A stretch of DNA of 28,722 nucleotides from positions 918,499 through 947,220 of the forward strand of contig BFEA01000188.1 in NCBI GenBank assembly GCA_003427395.1, in the 5' to 3' direction. How positions within the stretch are numbered: position 1 is the stretch's first letter; every line of letters starts with the position of its first letter. The translations under genes and the position numbers were made by a program. The DNA is from Chara braunii (lineage: Eukaryota > Streptophyta > Charophyceae > Charales > Characeae). Positions 1 through 9,648 of the stretch are shown here, piece after piece. Below the pieces are notes generated by a model, which did not search any database, had not been told where the DNA came from, and was given only the letters and a program-made list of their open reading frames with translations.

Positions 1-74
<74 letters not shown>
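1..74. repeat. (CT)n dinucleotide microsatellite
   Basis: Pure CT repeat of about 37 units, continuing into a degraded pyrimidine tract to about 88. It begins at the window edge, so its full length is unknown. Confidence 0.97.
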
Positions 75-78
<4 letters not shown>

Positions 79-88
79 CTCTCTCTCC

Positions 89-295
89 ACGCGACCCAAA
101 GATGGAAAGTGCAAAACGGGTATCGTTGTTTTTAAATTTCTGTTTTTGGTTTTGGAGAAGAATGTCGAATTTTTTTGTTTTTGTCTTTTTTTTGTTTTCT
201 TCTGATGTGTACCTATCGGTAGCTCGAGGCTCGGCAAGGCTCGGGATATCGGTAGGCTGACCCACAGGCCTTAACAACCGCTAGGTACTGGTGGT
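89..295. other. Non-coding DNA ending in a solo TTAA-element terminus
   Basis: No coding region is visible. Bases 205-270 contain related short blocks (two copies of a TATCGGTAG-like motif around a CTCGAGGCTCGG segment). Bases 283-295 read GGTACTGGTGGT followed by TTAA, which matches the right terminus of the TTAA elements seen at 17322, 18681 and 10905. No left terminus is visible upstream, so this is either a solo end or the flank into which the neighbouring element inserted. Confidence 0.4.
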
Positions 296-299
296 TTAA

Positions 300-467
300 A
301 GCACCAATACATGGGCACCTGGGCCGGATGCGGGCCTGAGACCTCAAAAGCGAAAATGCGACCGATGATCGAATTTATCAACGGTGGGTCCAGTGTTTGA
401 CGTTTCAGCCTCGTTTTCTTGTGGCGACAAGTTTTGGACTGCAAGCCTGGGGCCGTGTACTTGTGGT
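300..467. mobile_element. Short TTAA-flanked inverted-repeat element (copy 4)
   Basis: The segment is flanked by TTAA on both sides (296-299 and 468-471). Its outer 21 bases, counted from the TTAA, form an imperfect inverted repeat with about five mismatches; the right end reads TACTTGTGGT-TTAA. A central stretch near 361-385 (CGATGATCGAATTTATCAAC) resembles the middle of the better preserved copy at 18681-18878. No coding capacity; it would be non-autonomous. The superfamily is not assigned; TTAA targets are known for piggyBac and Sola3, but the termini do not decide between them. Confidence 0.5.
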
Positions 468-490
468 TTAAGGCCGAAACAACAACTATT

Positions 491-556
491 ATCCTGCGCT
501 CTTCAGATTAGAGCAGGTCCGTCATCCTGTGCTGTCCAGATTACAGCAGGTCGACG
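491..556. repeat. 33-base tandem duplication with hairpin potential
   Basis: Two imperfect copies start at 491 and 524. Each contains a CCTG...CAGG inverted pair around an AGATTA core, so each could fold into a small hairpin. No coding meaning is evident. Confidence 0.6.
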
Positions 557-763
557 GACGTTCTTCGCCACTCGGGGCCACGCATGATCGAAAATTGAGC
601 TTCAGCTTGGTAAAATGCCGCTAGTGGGACCTAGCCCCTGGGGTCTTGTCCCACCTGCGTTCTTGAGCCAGGTCCTTGTTGGGTTTTCAACGACGTGTGA
701 GTTGGTGTGACCTGCCGCGATGCAGGGGATGTGAGCAATTCTTTTTTTTTTTTTTTTTTTTTT

Positions 764-1167
764 GTTTGTTTGTTTTGGGGAGAGTCTCCATCTATTGGTG
801 GGGAGCAACACCTGCTGGAAAACGGGTCCAGCGTCCCATGTACAAGTCACGTTTGAGGAGCATCAGAAAGGCTAAATGCTAAACCCTGCCAGCATTGATT
901 ACCGTGACAAACAGGGGATTGACTGTGCAGGTCCTCTAGCTAAGATCCAGGACTCATAGCACTCATGGCAGACCTTGTCAGGGTGGGGAAGGGGGAGCCT
1001 CTTCACCTTGAAACTGGCGCCTGATTCCAACTGCTGCAACCTAGTTCCTCCCTTCCCCCAATGGTGTGTGACCTGTGTATAAAGACATCTGAGATCGGGG
1101 CTGTTCCCGACAATCCTACTGTCCCCCCTTTCCTCGGCTCTCCTCTTTCTTTCGCACTCATTTTTTC
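764..1167 (-). other. LINE A 3' untranslated region
   Basis: Lies between the ORF2 stop near 1168 and the poly-A. It carries a hairpin at 814-832 (GCTGGA paired with TCCAGC on the minus strand) followed by CTCCCCACCAATAGATGGAG. A second shared block near 885-945 (minus-strand CAATCCCCTG...AATCAATGCTGGCAGG) recurs in LINE E at 14940-14985. No protein is expected here. Confidence 0.75.
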
Positions 1168-4100
1168 CTACATGCCGTACCACTGCGCTTCGACTAGACA
1201 GTTGGATGGGGGGGGGAAGGGGTCAGGGAATGCTTCAGGGGGGTTGAGGGGGATCTCTGCATCAAGCGTAGCCCAGTCATTGAAGATTAAATGATAATCT
1301 CTCTCTATTATTACCCCCTGTTGACTGTCGTCGTTCCTCTTTATCTCTCCTTTCCATTCCACCCTCCCGATCCTCCCTCCCTCGGGGCCTCCCAGCCAGC
1401 TTGAACAAAACTCTTGTATTTTGTTTTTGATGTTTTTAAGTGTTTGCAGATTCCGGATATTGGCTTTAATTATATCCCATTTGGCTAATATTTCGGTTTG
1501 AATCTGCAATATCACGCTTTCTGTGAATTTTGGGCCCTCTAGTCTCACCTTTTCCATTTCATAAGTGCAATGACGTCTCCAAAGCGCCCAGAGAACCGCT
1601 CGTCTACCCGTTATGAACATATTAGTGGTGAATTCGTCAGGGTGATCCGTCAGCCTCCCAGGCCAGGTTTCACAGAGCAACGCCTTCCAATCCCAGGGCC
1701 AGGGAGAGTTCGTGACTGAATGGCTCTAAATTTTGTCCCACCATCTCCACATCCACAGTGCACCCGGGCACTGTAGGAAAATATGCTCTATTGTTTCCGG
1801 GTGTTTGCGGGCCGGATAGGCATTCATGCATAGGTTGCACCAGGGAAGGGCCAAGCCTCGCTGCTCCAGCGTTATTCTGTCAATCAGCCAGTTGTTGGTT
1901 GGTAGGCAACGGTGCTCTATCTGCCATTGGATCGACGCAATCTTGGCCGGTTTCGCCTTGGCCAACCGAAACCATTTTACTGGTCTTATCTCCGCCTGGC
2001 TGATGTTCAGGTGGGATCTCCATCGGTCACTTACCTGATCGGCGAGGTTGGTTCTCGGTCGAAGGAGCCTGTATGTCGATTTTACCGTTAACCCGTAAAG
2101 TGTTTTTGTGCTGTTCTTTCCTCTCCGTCATTGGGATGTCCACGACCATTCCAATGGGTCCAGGGGTAGTTGTTGGATTGGAGTGGTCGGCCTGAACGCT
2201 ACCCATTGTTGGTCTTCTTGGAGGACCCTGATCCCGAAAAGATCTGCTTTTGGGTATACAAACGTTTTATTGTCAGTGTCGCTGTAAAGAATGTTTCCTT
2301 TCCGTACCAGGAAACAGTTAACCGTTGCCGATCCGTTCGGGTGCAAAGCCGCTACCCTGCCCACGCCCCCTGTAGTATCTGGGCATGCCACCCAGTCGTC
2401 CGCCTGCAAGATGGGCCCCCTGCGTAAAATTCTTAGCCAGTCTAAAGAGAACATTTCCGTCAATCTGTCCAGCGCTTCTTGGGGGTGGTGGCAATATTGT
2501 AGCTTCTCCCGCAGCTGGTCGGGACCGATCCATTCCTTTCTTTCCACATCCCATATGTCGTGTATCCTTGTGACCCCTTTCTTCACCCATCCTTGCCATG
2601 GCGAATCCATGCAGTGGAGAGTTTGGCCATTCGTGTCTGTTTTCCACCTGTTACCAAAAAGGGGTTGGCGAGCCACCTCCTCCCATCTTTCTGGAGGGGT
2701 TTTGTCCGGGAGGGGGAGGCTTCTCCAGGTAGCGAGGAGGTTGACCCAGAAGGGGTCCTTTGCCAAGTCTTCCTTGAGCAACTGTCTGGGTGTGACGGGG
2801 CAGGGGTCCCGTTGCTGTGGCGTTCTAGGTATGGGCCAGCTTCGGTTTTCGAGCCACATTAACGGGTCCGCGCCATTTTGAGTTTGGGGGGCCAGTCTGG
2901 AGATTTGTTCCAAAGCCAGCACCTGCCAAGGGGAATCATTGTTGAAAATAAGTCGTTTGATCCATTGGAGTGCCAGTGCCTTGGCGTTGCAGGGGGCGAA
3001 GTTCTTTTTTGTCCAGCGCCCAGATTGCATATTTATACCACATGGAGGCTAGAACCACGTTATTGATTATGAGGGCGCGACCCCATAATGAAGTGTGTCT
3101 GCCTTTCCAGGCCGCCATTTTTGCCAGAGGGGGGCCGTGATCCATTCGTGGTTGGTGGTCGGTCTGCCTTCGGCAGTCATAGAGATACCAAGTACTCTTA
3201 TAGGGGCCTCTTTAGGGAGCCATCTGAGTTTTCGCTGTTCTGGGGGCCTCACGCCTTGGTGGTGAATCCACCAGCCTTGGGTTTTGTTTCCCCAATTTAC
3301 TTTCATGTCTGACAGGAAACAGAAACGGTCCATCATCCATTGCACTCCCTCCATTGATTCCTTGGATGCATCAACCATCAAAGTCAGGTCATCTGCAAAC
3401 AGTGAGCAGACCGGTATTGCTTCCTTGGGTATTGCCGATACCCGAATTCTCTTTATATCCTTATGGGTCCTCAGGTTGGCTGCTAGTGCTTCCATGACAA
3501 TTACGAACAGGTAGGGGGCGATCGGGTCCCCTTGCCTAACGGACCTCTGCAGCTCAATGGGCGGGGCCAGGTTGTTATTCACCATGACCCTGGTTGTCAC
3601 GTTTGTGTGTAAAATTTGTACCTAGCGTCGGAATTGGGGTCCAAAGTTTAGCTTTTCTAAACATTTATCAAGGAAGTACCAGTCGACATGGTCATAAGCC
3701 TTTTCAAAGTCTATGAAGATTATTGCTGCATTATTTTGAGTNTGCCTGGTTAACTTAATCATTTCGTTGACCAGAAGGATNTTGTCTTGAATATTTCTGC
3801 CCTNGATGAAGCCCGTCTGGTCCGGGTGGATGATGTCGGCCNTTATTGGTTNNAGGCGGTTTGTCAGGGCTTTGGCGATCAGTTTATANACCACCGTGAG
3901 CAGCGTAATCGGTCTATAATTCCTGATGTTGGTCTTGTCACCTTTTTTGTAAAGGAGTGTCAACACGCCTTGCCCCACGACTTCCCCCATCCTACCAGTC
4001 GCCCAGACTTCGCGGTAGAAGTCCATGAGGTCTTGTGAGACGGGCGGCCACATGGTGTCCCAGAATTCCTTCGGTAAGCCGTCGATGCCCGAAGTTTTGT

Positions 4101-5572
4101 CTTCCTCCATTTGCTTCAGCGCCTCCTTTATTTCCTCTTTTGCTAGGGGGGTGTCGAGCACTTCGTGTTGCTGGGTTGTGAGGGATTTGTTTAATGGGGC
4201 TAGGAACTCCTCAATTTCCTGTTTCCGCTGATCCGCCGGCTGGTACCCACAGGTGGATGTGAAGAGTTCCTGATAGAAGTCTCTAGCTATTTTTGTACAT
4301 GCTGCAGTGGATGTGACCAGGGGGCCCTGGTTGATGTGAGGGTCTTCCAGTGCCTCAATCACTGATCTCCCAGTGCTCAGCCTGGCCATTGCGAAGAATC
4401 TCACATCCATCGCGCCTTCCATGTTATATTTGGAGAGTTTGCCCCAGATCCTGGCCCCCTGCCATCTATGTTCCATATGAGAGAGCAATTCCGCTTCCAG
4501 TGTCTGAATGGCACGGGCTGTGTCGATATCAGGGTCATCCGTGTCGTCCTCCTGCTGCTGGAGTTGATGCAGGCGGCGTTGCGCGTCTATTTCCTCTGCC
4601 TGGCGTCGTGTGGCAAGTAGTTTAGAGAATTCGTTGCACTTGCGGCCTAGAAAAAACCAGGTCGTTGTTGAACCATGTTATGTCATCACTTACCAGTTCT
4701 TTCTGTTCTTGCCAGTAGGACCATACGTCGTTTAGGTAGGTTTTGAAGTTTTCCATTTTCAGTAGAGACGTGTTGAGTTTGTAGAACCCTCTGCCCTGGG
4801 CCGGTTTTTTCCTGAACGAAAAAACTGCGACGCACATTGCGTGGTCCAGGCCCGGGAAGGGGTTGTGGGGAAATATGTCTGCTGCTTGGAGGGCACCCAG
4901 GAGTTCCTCTGAGGCCAAAATCAGGTCTATGCGGGACTTCGAGGTGCCCTCAATGTCGTTTCTTCGCCAGCAGGTGAAGCGGCGGTCTGTGGGAAAGCAT
5001 TTTCGGAAAGTGTCGAAGAGATTTCTCCGTCTGTCAAGCCAACGGTCCGGGGCGGCGTTGAAGTCTCCAGCTAGAATGACGGGAATTCCGACAGGTAACT
5101 TAGCCTTGAGGGATTCGAAGAATGTTTCACGTGCTGATGATTCGTTGGGAGCGTATATATTCAGGATGCTAACCACTTCCAATTCTAGCATCGCAAGGAG
5201 GTATACCCACCTGCCTTCCTGCTGGTCCACCTCCCAGTTAAGCATTTCGATCTTCGAGCTTGGAGGGAGCCAGATGGCCACCCCCCCACTCCCGGGCCTG
5301 GGTGCATGGGCCCTGTAGGTCGGGTGTGGCCATAACTCTTTATGCCTGTGGTTATGCTCTGGGGTGTCCATGAGATGGGTCTCCTGTAAGCACACCACGT
5401 CAGGCCAGTCCCTCCCCCCTACCCCTTTCAGTTGGTCCATGATGGCCTGCCTTTTGGGGGGCTTTGCGGAAGCCAGGCCATTTACGTTGAGCGACCGCAG
5501 GTCCAGGTCCGCCTGTCTTTTGCAGAGCTTCCAAGACCTGTCCCTTCCGTATAGTGCATCCACCACATTCAT
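1168..5572 (-). pseudogene. LINE A ORF2 polyprotein (endonuclease, reverse transcriptase, zf-RVT, C-terminal domain), disrupted
   Basis: The product would nick target DNA and reverse transcribe the LINE RNA. In order: APE-type endonuclease (5572-4622; LRSLNVNGLAS, CLQETHL, GDFNAAPDRWLDRR, SRIDLIL, LDHAMCV); reverse transcriptase (4488-3067; NYRPITLL, QTGFI, FIDFEKAYDHVDW, RQGDP, FADDLT active site); a connecting region (3030-2128); a zf-RVT finger (about 1965-1726; CNLCMN, ETIEHIFLQC); and a C-terminal domain (1680-1168) ending QWYGM. Damage: a frameshift near 4640; an in-frame TAG at 3622 where LINE B has Trp; a frameshift near 3100; a missing segment of roughly 45 codons near 3030-3060 compared with LINE B; an in-frame TGA at 2128; and an in-frame TAG at 1726, again in place of Trp. 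The frame between these lesions is otherwise open. The Met at 5572 aligns with the ORF2 start of LINE B. Confidence 0.93.
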
Positions 5573-5599
5573 TTCACCTGTTCTTTCTTTCCCTCTTTC

Positions 5600-5640
5600 T
5601 TCCTTCTTGTTTTATTTTTTTTTATTTTTTTTATTATAGC
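5600..5640. repeat. T-rich tract upstream of LINE A ORF2
   Basis: Interrupted poly-T (A/purine-rich on the coding strand) directly upstream of the LINE A ORF2 start. It may be the leader of a 5'-truncated element or an old homopolymer at the insertion boundary. Confidence 0.5.
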
Positions 5641-6340
5641 GGTAGCCACTCCCGTGAGCGCAAGATGTCTCCTGCGAGCAGTTCTGCCAATAGGGCGGTT
5701 TATTTTTTCTTTTCTGTGTATGCCCTCTGAAATTGCCTTTCCCCCCCATAAAACTACTGAAAAACTCCGGCTACTACCTTTCCGCTTTGATGTTGAGCTA
5801 GCTGTCTCTTTTTTTCGTATCAGCTAGCTCCATGGGACGTTTTTTGGAGAAACATAGCACTTTTCAATCCAAATGAGACCACCGGGGCCCGGGAACACAC
5901 CCCCACATATCAACCCGGTACAAACTTGCTGAGGCCATTACTCAACTTCGGCTCCTGGAAACCGGGTCCAGTGTCCCTCATAGGAATCTCCAAAATTGGG
6001 AAAAAGGTCTGTGACAGTACAGTATCCTTGCTACTAAGGGAAACACTGGCATGTTTCTACAATTGAAACACTAGTGGCAATGAACTATGGCCTATAAACC
6101 GCAGATCTCGAGAATGTGCGAGGAAATTTAATTTCATGAAAATTTACAAATCAACCCTAAAATTACGGCTAAGTGCGTGCTTAATTCTTAGATACTGACA
6201 AGATAATGGAGCCGAGCGCATTAATGTTGTGGACAGAAAATGGATGATGAACACAGCCAAGAGAATGGCCTCATGTAGAGAGTCCAAGGTAATTCGAGGT
6301 GAGAAAGAGGTGGATAAACGTGACCACAGAATATACGAGT
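5641..6340. other. Non-coding stretch with one LINE-tail-like fragment
   Basis: No credible gene. Bases 5955-5971 (CTGGAAACCGGGTCCAG) match the hairpin of the LINE 3' UTR block, but the neighbouring CACCAATAGATGG motif is absent, so this is either a small remnant or a chance similarity. Confidence 0.4.
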
Positions 6341-6346
6341 GGGGAA

Positions 6347-6805
6347 GATATGAGCAGGATTTTCCAGGATGGCATAGAGCATAGGACACTCCCCACACCA
6401 CTCAAGGCATGGGTGACCCTGTGTCACTGTTCTTTCTCTTGAAGAACCAGCCACTTTTAGAAAGTGAACGTCACTGTGTCTCAGTGCGCGGTTATGGCCG
6501 GGAAAGTGTTTTACCCTCTCCGCCTGGGAAACGTTCCCACCGCTGCCAGTGAGTCTCGCACTCACAATGATGGCGCCGCCACTCGTCGGACTTGAGGTCT
6601 CTTCCCTTCTTCGTGTTGGTTTCCCAGATTCTACCGTTAGTGTGCAAGTGTCGAAGATATGAGCAGGACTTCCCAGGATGACCCCGGGTCGAGCGTAGAA
6701 CACTCCCCACGCCACTCAAGGAATTGGTGACCCTGCATCACTGTTTCCTGCGCTTGAAGAGCGACCACTTTTAGAAAATTAACTTCAGTGTTGTCTCTGT
6801 AGGTG
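6347..6805. repeat. Two direct copies of a ~145-base sequence, 308 bases apart
   Basis: The block beginning AGATATGAGCAGGA at 6347 recurs at 6655. Both copies contain CACTCCCCAC.CCACTCAAGG, a GGTGACCCTG motif and an ACCACTTTTAGAAA-like end, to about 6490 and 6805. The spacer of about 165 bases is not obviously repeated. Function unknown. Confidence 0.7.
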
Positions 6806-7065
6806 GAATGTCAAGCCCTTCCTAATATTGAGTAAATGTGCTCAGTGGTTGACTATCTGCATACATGGCTCTCACTTGGAAATATGTAGAGTCTAGAAGC
6901 AACCTTATATGTAACCATTCGCAGGCACTGTGGCCGAAGAGAATCAAAATAAGTGAAAAAAACAAGCAGGGATCACAAAAAGAACATTAGATAAATGCAC
7001 AAAGGATGCAAAGACGACGATCTGGCAGTTACAACCGAATCCATCAGCACTGGGACAGTCGCTCG

Positions 7066-7270
7066 GCTAGATGCATACAATTCCTGCTTGCGATCAAAAG
7101 GCCTGCTGAATTACCGAATCTAACCTAAACTGTGCCTAAATGCATACAACATGTGCAGAAAATGACTTACACAATTACTGAGTTTAACCTAAGAGTATAG
7201 CTAGATGCATACTATACAAAAGGCCAAATCCAAATCAAGACTAAGACTATGGCTGGATGCATGCACTTCA
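7066..7270. repeat. Degenerate tandem repeat with GATGCATAC motif
   Basis: The motif (C/G)CT(A/G)(A/G)ATGCATAC recurs at about 7066, 7134, 7200 and 7251, giving a degraded repeat of roughly 50-68 bases. Nothing coding is visible in 6806-7320. Confidence 0.5.
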
Positions 7271-7320
7271 TTAATTACCATCTGGTTATGTGAGGCTTGA
7301 CTACCCTTAGTGCCGGCTTG

Positions 7321-7456
7321 TCTGCTGAGGTAGCTTGGCTGCTGTTTGGTCTGGAAATCCGCCATCCCATCTCAACGTCAGTACAATCTCTGCTGAGTTA
7401 GCTTGGCGGCTGTTTGCTCTGGAAACCTGCCATCCCATCTCAACGCCAGTACAATC
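7321..7456. repeat. 68-base tandem duplication
   Basis: Copies at 7321-7388 and 7389-7456 begin TCTGCTGAG and end CAGTACAATC, with only a few mismatches. Confidence 0.85.
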
Positions 7457-7584
7457 GTTAGTAACCCTCTTCAACCATTGAGCTCAACATCTACTCGATG
7501 CAGATCACCAAGATTAGTGGGCAAACCAATAGGACTGCTAGTATGGAAGTCGGAATTACCCCGTCTCACATGCCATGACCTAGA

Positions 7585-7594
7585 TCCGTCATCC
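7585..7594. repeat. Target-site duplication of LINE D, 3' side
   Basis: TCCGTCATCC at 7585-7594 is repeated exactly at 8139-8148, on the two sides of LINE D. This is the signature of target-primed reverse transcription. Confidence 0.85.
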
Positions 7595-8138
7595 TTTTTT
7601 TTTTTTTTTTTTTGAAACAATCCCTCTAGTCCTAGCGATGCTGATAAGAGCATACACTGCTAGCACCAGGGAATAGGCTCCATCTATTAGTGGGGAGCAA
7701 CACCTGCTGGAAAACGGTCCAGCGTCCATATGATACATTTGGACTACTTCAGAATACCTCAGAAAAAAACAGTATGAGAATCCTGTCAGCATTGAAAGGG
7801 GAACCATCTCGATTCGCTATTTAATTCAAAGAAAAGGCTCTGCCTCTTCACCCTTTTCGTCAGGGCGCCAGATTTGCATATTATTCCAAGCTGCGCTTTT
7901 CCAAAAGAAAAAGAAGTCTTGCTGAGAAAATCTTTTATATTCCATACCATGAGATAGGAACAATGGGTGATGCTGAAGGGGGGAAGGGATCTGGGAATTC
8001 TGAGAGAGGGCGCATAGGTACTGCAGCGTCAATAGTAGTCCAGTCGTAGAAAAACAATTTGTAATCTCGTTTAATCTCAACCTCATCATCACCCTCTGCC
8101 CCATTCCATATGACTTTTCCCAGTCTCCCTCCCTGGTT
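7595..8138 (-). mobile_element. LINE D: 5'-truncated non-LTR retrotransposon with intact target duplication
   Basis: On the minus strand it begins inside the ORF2 C-terminal domain (8138), runs through a 3' UTR with the shared hairpin block (7680-7723), and ends in poly-A (T19 on the plus strand, 7595-7613). The coding part reads GGRLGKVIWNGAEGDDE, RDYKLFFYDW, FPDPFPP and ISWYGI, matching LINEs A, B and C, and stops near 7935. The exact 10-base duplication on both sides makes the boundaries firm. Only about 540 bases were copied, so it could never move by itself. Confidence 0.92.
7935..8138 (-). pseudogene. LINE D ORF2 C-terminal fragment
   Basis: This is the last part of ORF2 only. It carries the conserved run G-R-L-G-K-V-x-W-x-G, then RDYKLFFYDW, then P-x-x-F-P-D-P-F-P-P and a final WYG. 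Endonuclease and reverse transcriptase were lost by 5' truncation at insertion. Confidence 0.85.
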
Positions 8139-8213
8139 TCCGTCATCCTGCTTTCTCCCGAAGATCATCCCACGTGCCACGACCAGGATCGGTTATCCTG
8201 CTTTCTCCTGAAG

Positions 8214-8369
8214 ATGTCTGCGATGCTTTTACTACCAGATGAAGAAGCTCGTTGGAGCTACTGCCGGGACTACACGTATGCCCTTGGTGACGACGATCTC
8301 GCTCCCACAGCTGCCAGTAGCACTCCCACTCCTGCTGGGAGCGCCGTTATCCTTACTTCCACGCAGTAA
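8214..8369 (+). CDS. Small open reading frame, 51 residues, function unknown
   Basis: Starts at ATG 8214, just after the 48-base tandem repeat, and ends at TAA 8367-8369. It opens MSAMLLLPDEEARWSYCRDY, continues with an acidic stretch (ALGDDDL), then a Ser/Thr/Pro/Ala tail. The N-terminal half looks protein-like, but there is no known domain, no upstream support and no conservation evidence. It may be an exon remnant, the start of a mobile-element gag, or chance. Confidence 0.25.
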   Translation: MSAMLLLPDEEARWSYCRDYTYALGDDDLAPTAASSTPTPAGSAVILTSTQ

Positions 8370-9060
8370 CTCCCAGCGCTGCCTCAATGTCTTCATGGGG
8401 AGGCGTTACTGAGAGTGATGCCGCCTCCCTTGGGAGCAAGGGTGGATTGGGTGGTGGGAAAGGAGCCCCCCTTTGAGTGGAAGGCTCGAGGGGAGGACGG
8501 CTCCTCTGGTCTTAAGATCTTATCAGGTATAAATGATGTGTACAAATGTAGATCGGTCGATTAGATTTGTTATGGTATACAGGTAGACTGCAGGGCTGCC
8601 AGGGTGCACTGGCATAAGAGCGCAAGGGCGCTCCCCAACCCATTCAAGGGCTGGGCCTGGCACTTTCTGCTATGGTGCTGGGCAGGGTAGGCGCCACGTT
8701 GGAAAGACCAGCAACCTCATACTCAAATGCGCCCTACTCTGCCGCAGCCGGTGACCGGGCGCTGCCACAGCCACTATCGACACAGCCGCTATCGATGTTT
8801 CACCGCTAATGCACATTTTTGTGCGCCCCCCGCCCCAAAGAGATGACTTTTGTTTTTGTTGTCCCAATCTTTCTTTTGGTGTTGTCCTTGTTGTGATTGT
8901 CAGACTGTTTCTGAAATCTGTTATCCACAGGATCATGGCATGCAGTGGTCTTCTGCATGGGGCCCCAAGAACGTCCTCATTCATGGCCTGACGGATTTTG
9001 CACTGATGTTTTCATGCGGTGGTCCTTGCATGCCTGGAACGTCATGATGACTCACCACAA
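8370..9060. other. Region without a supported gene
   Basis: ORFs here (for example 8670-8984 minus and 8809-9047 plus) overlap in several frames and have no recognisable motif. A pyrimidine-then-CCACAG sequence near 8924-8931 could act as a 3' splice site, but no matching exon is convincing. Confidence 0.4.
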
Positions 9061-9470
9061 AAAAAAAAAACGAAAAGAAAATCAAAGACATGTATTGAAT
9101 TTACCTGGGCTGGCTAGTCCGATGATAATACCTCAAGGCCATCGCCGTTCAAAAAAAAAAAAAAAAAAAAAAAAAAGAAAATCTCGAGTGAAAAATGCAT
9201 TATCCCATTTATTCCGAACTACAAAATGCCTTTTTCAGGGTCACACTGTGTTGAGTTACCTCAACAACGGTGCATGTGGGACAAGGTCCCTGGGTCCCAT
9301 TGTATTTTCTTTTCTGGTACTCAGGGCAATTACATCCGAAAAAGAACAAAAAAAACAACAACAACAGAAAAACACAAAAAAAGGAAGACACAAAAAAAAA
9401 AGAAACTTCCCTAATGCGGTCTAGGAGGCGCTAGTGAGACTGTGCCCTCAGTGAGGGAGAAAAAAAAAAA
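9060..9470. repeat. A-rich low-complexity region
   Basis: Contains A runs at 9061-9070 and 9151-9175, and interrupted A/C-rich tracts at 9338-9410. Bases 9300-9460 (a TTTCTGGTACTCA...GAACAAAA part and a later TGTGCCCTCAGTGAGGG part) resemble 17405-17440 and 17563-17580 inside the first large TTAA element, so both belong to one dispersed repeat family. Confidence 0.6.
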
Positions 9471-9553
9471 ACTTATGCTGCGATCACGGTCCAAGTGAGG
9501 CAGTTTGTTGCCGCGTGTGGATCCGCCATGCCTCACTGGCAGGGCACTATCAA

Positions 9554-9648
9554 GAAGAAATCAAGAACAACCACACACACAAAAAAAAACGGCATCCCTT
9601 GAAGAAATGAAGAACAACCACACACACAAAGAAAAAACAGCATCCCTT
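9554..9648. repeat. 47/48-base tandem duplication
   Basis: Copies begin GAAGAAAT at 9554 and 9601, share AGAACAACCACACACAC, and end GCATCCCTT. They sit inside a looser larger duplication (compare CTTATGCTG.GATC at about 9471 and 9646). Nothing coding is supported in 9480-10060. Confidence 0.8.

Larger units (their letters stand above)
742..5640 (-). mobile_element. LINE A: non-LTR retrotransposon, minus strand, ORF1 not visible
   Basis: Read on the minus strand, the element has an ORF2 (5572 to 1168), a 3' UTR (1167 to 764) and a poly-A tail, seen on the plus strand as T22 at 742-763. The 3' UTR ends in a block (788-832) shared with LINEs B, D and E. Upstream of ORF2 there is only an A- and purine-rich leader (about 5573-5640); no gag-like ORF1 comparable with LINE B is found between 5640 and 7590. 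The element is therefore probably 5' truncated or lacks ORF1. A clear target duplication is not seen: the flank TGAGCAATTC at 732-741 has only an imperfect partner near 5677-5686. The 5' boundary is approximate. Confidence 0.9.
7567..8215. repeat. ~48-base tandem repeat split by LINE D
   Basis: With LINE D and one target duplication removed, the flanks form two adjacent similar units. The first runs about 7570-7594 plus 8149-8168; the second is about 8173-8215. Each reads GCCA(T/C)GACC..GATC..T(C/T)ATCCTGCTTTCTCC(C/T)GAAGAT. The LINE therefore landed inside the first unit of an existing tandem repeat. Confidence 0.7.

Noticed and set aside
2291-2881. 196-residue plus-strand ORF and other long plus-strand ORFs in 2170-5318
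   Set aside because: Antisense shadows of the LINE A ORF2, which carries the recognisable motifs on the minus strand.
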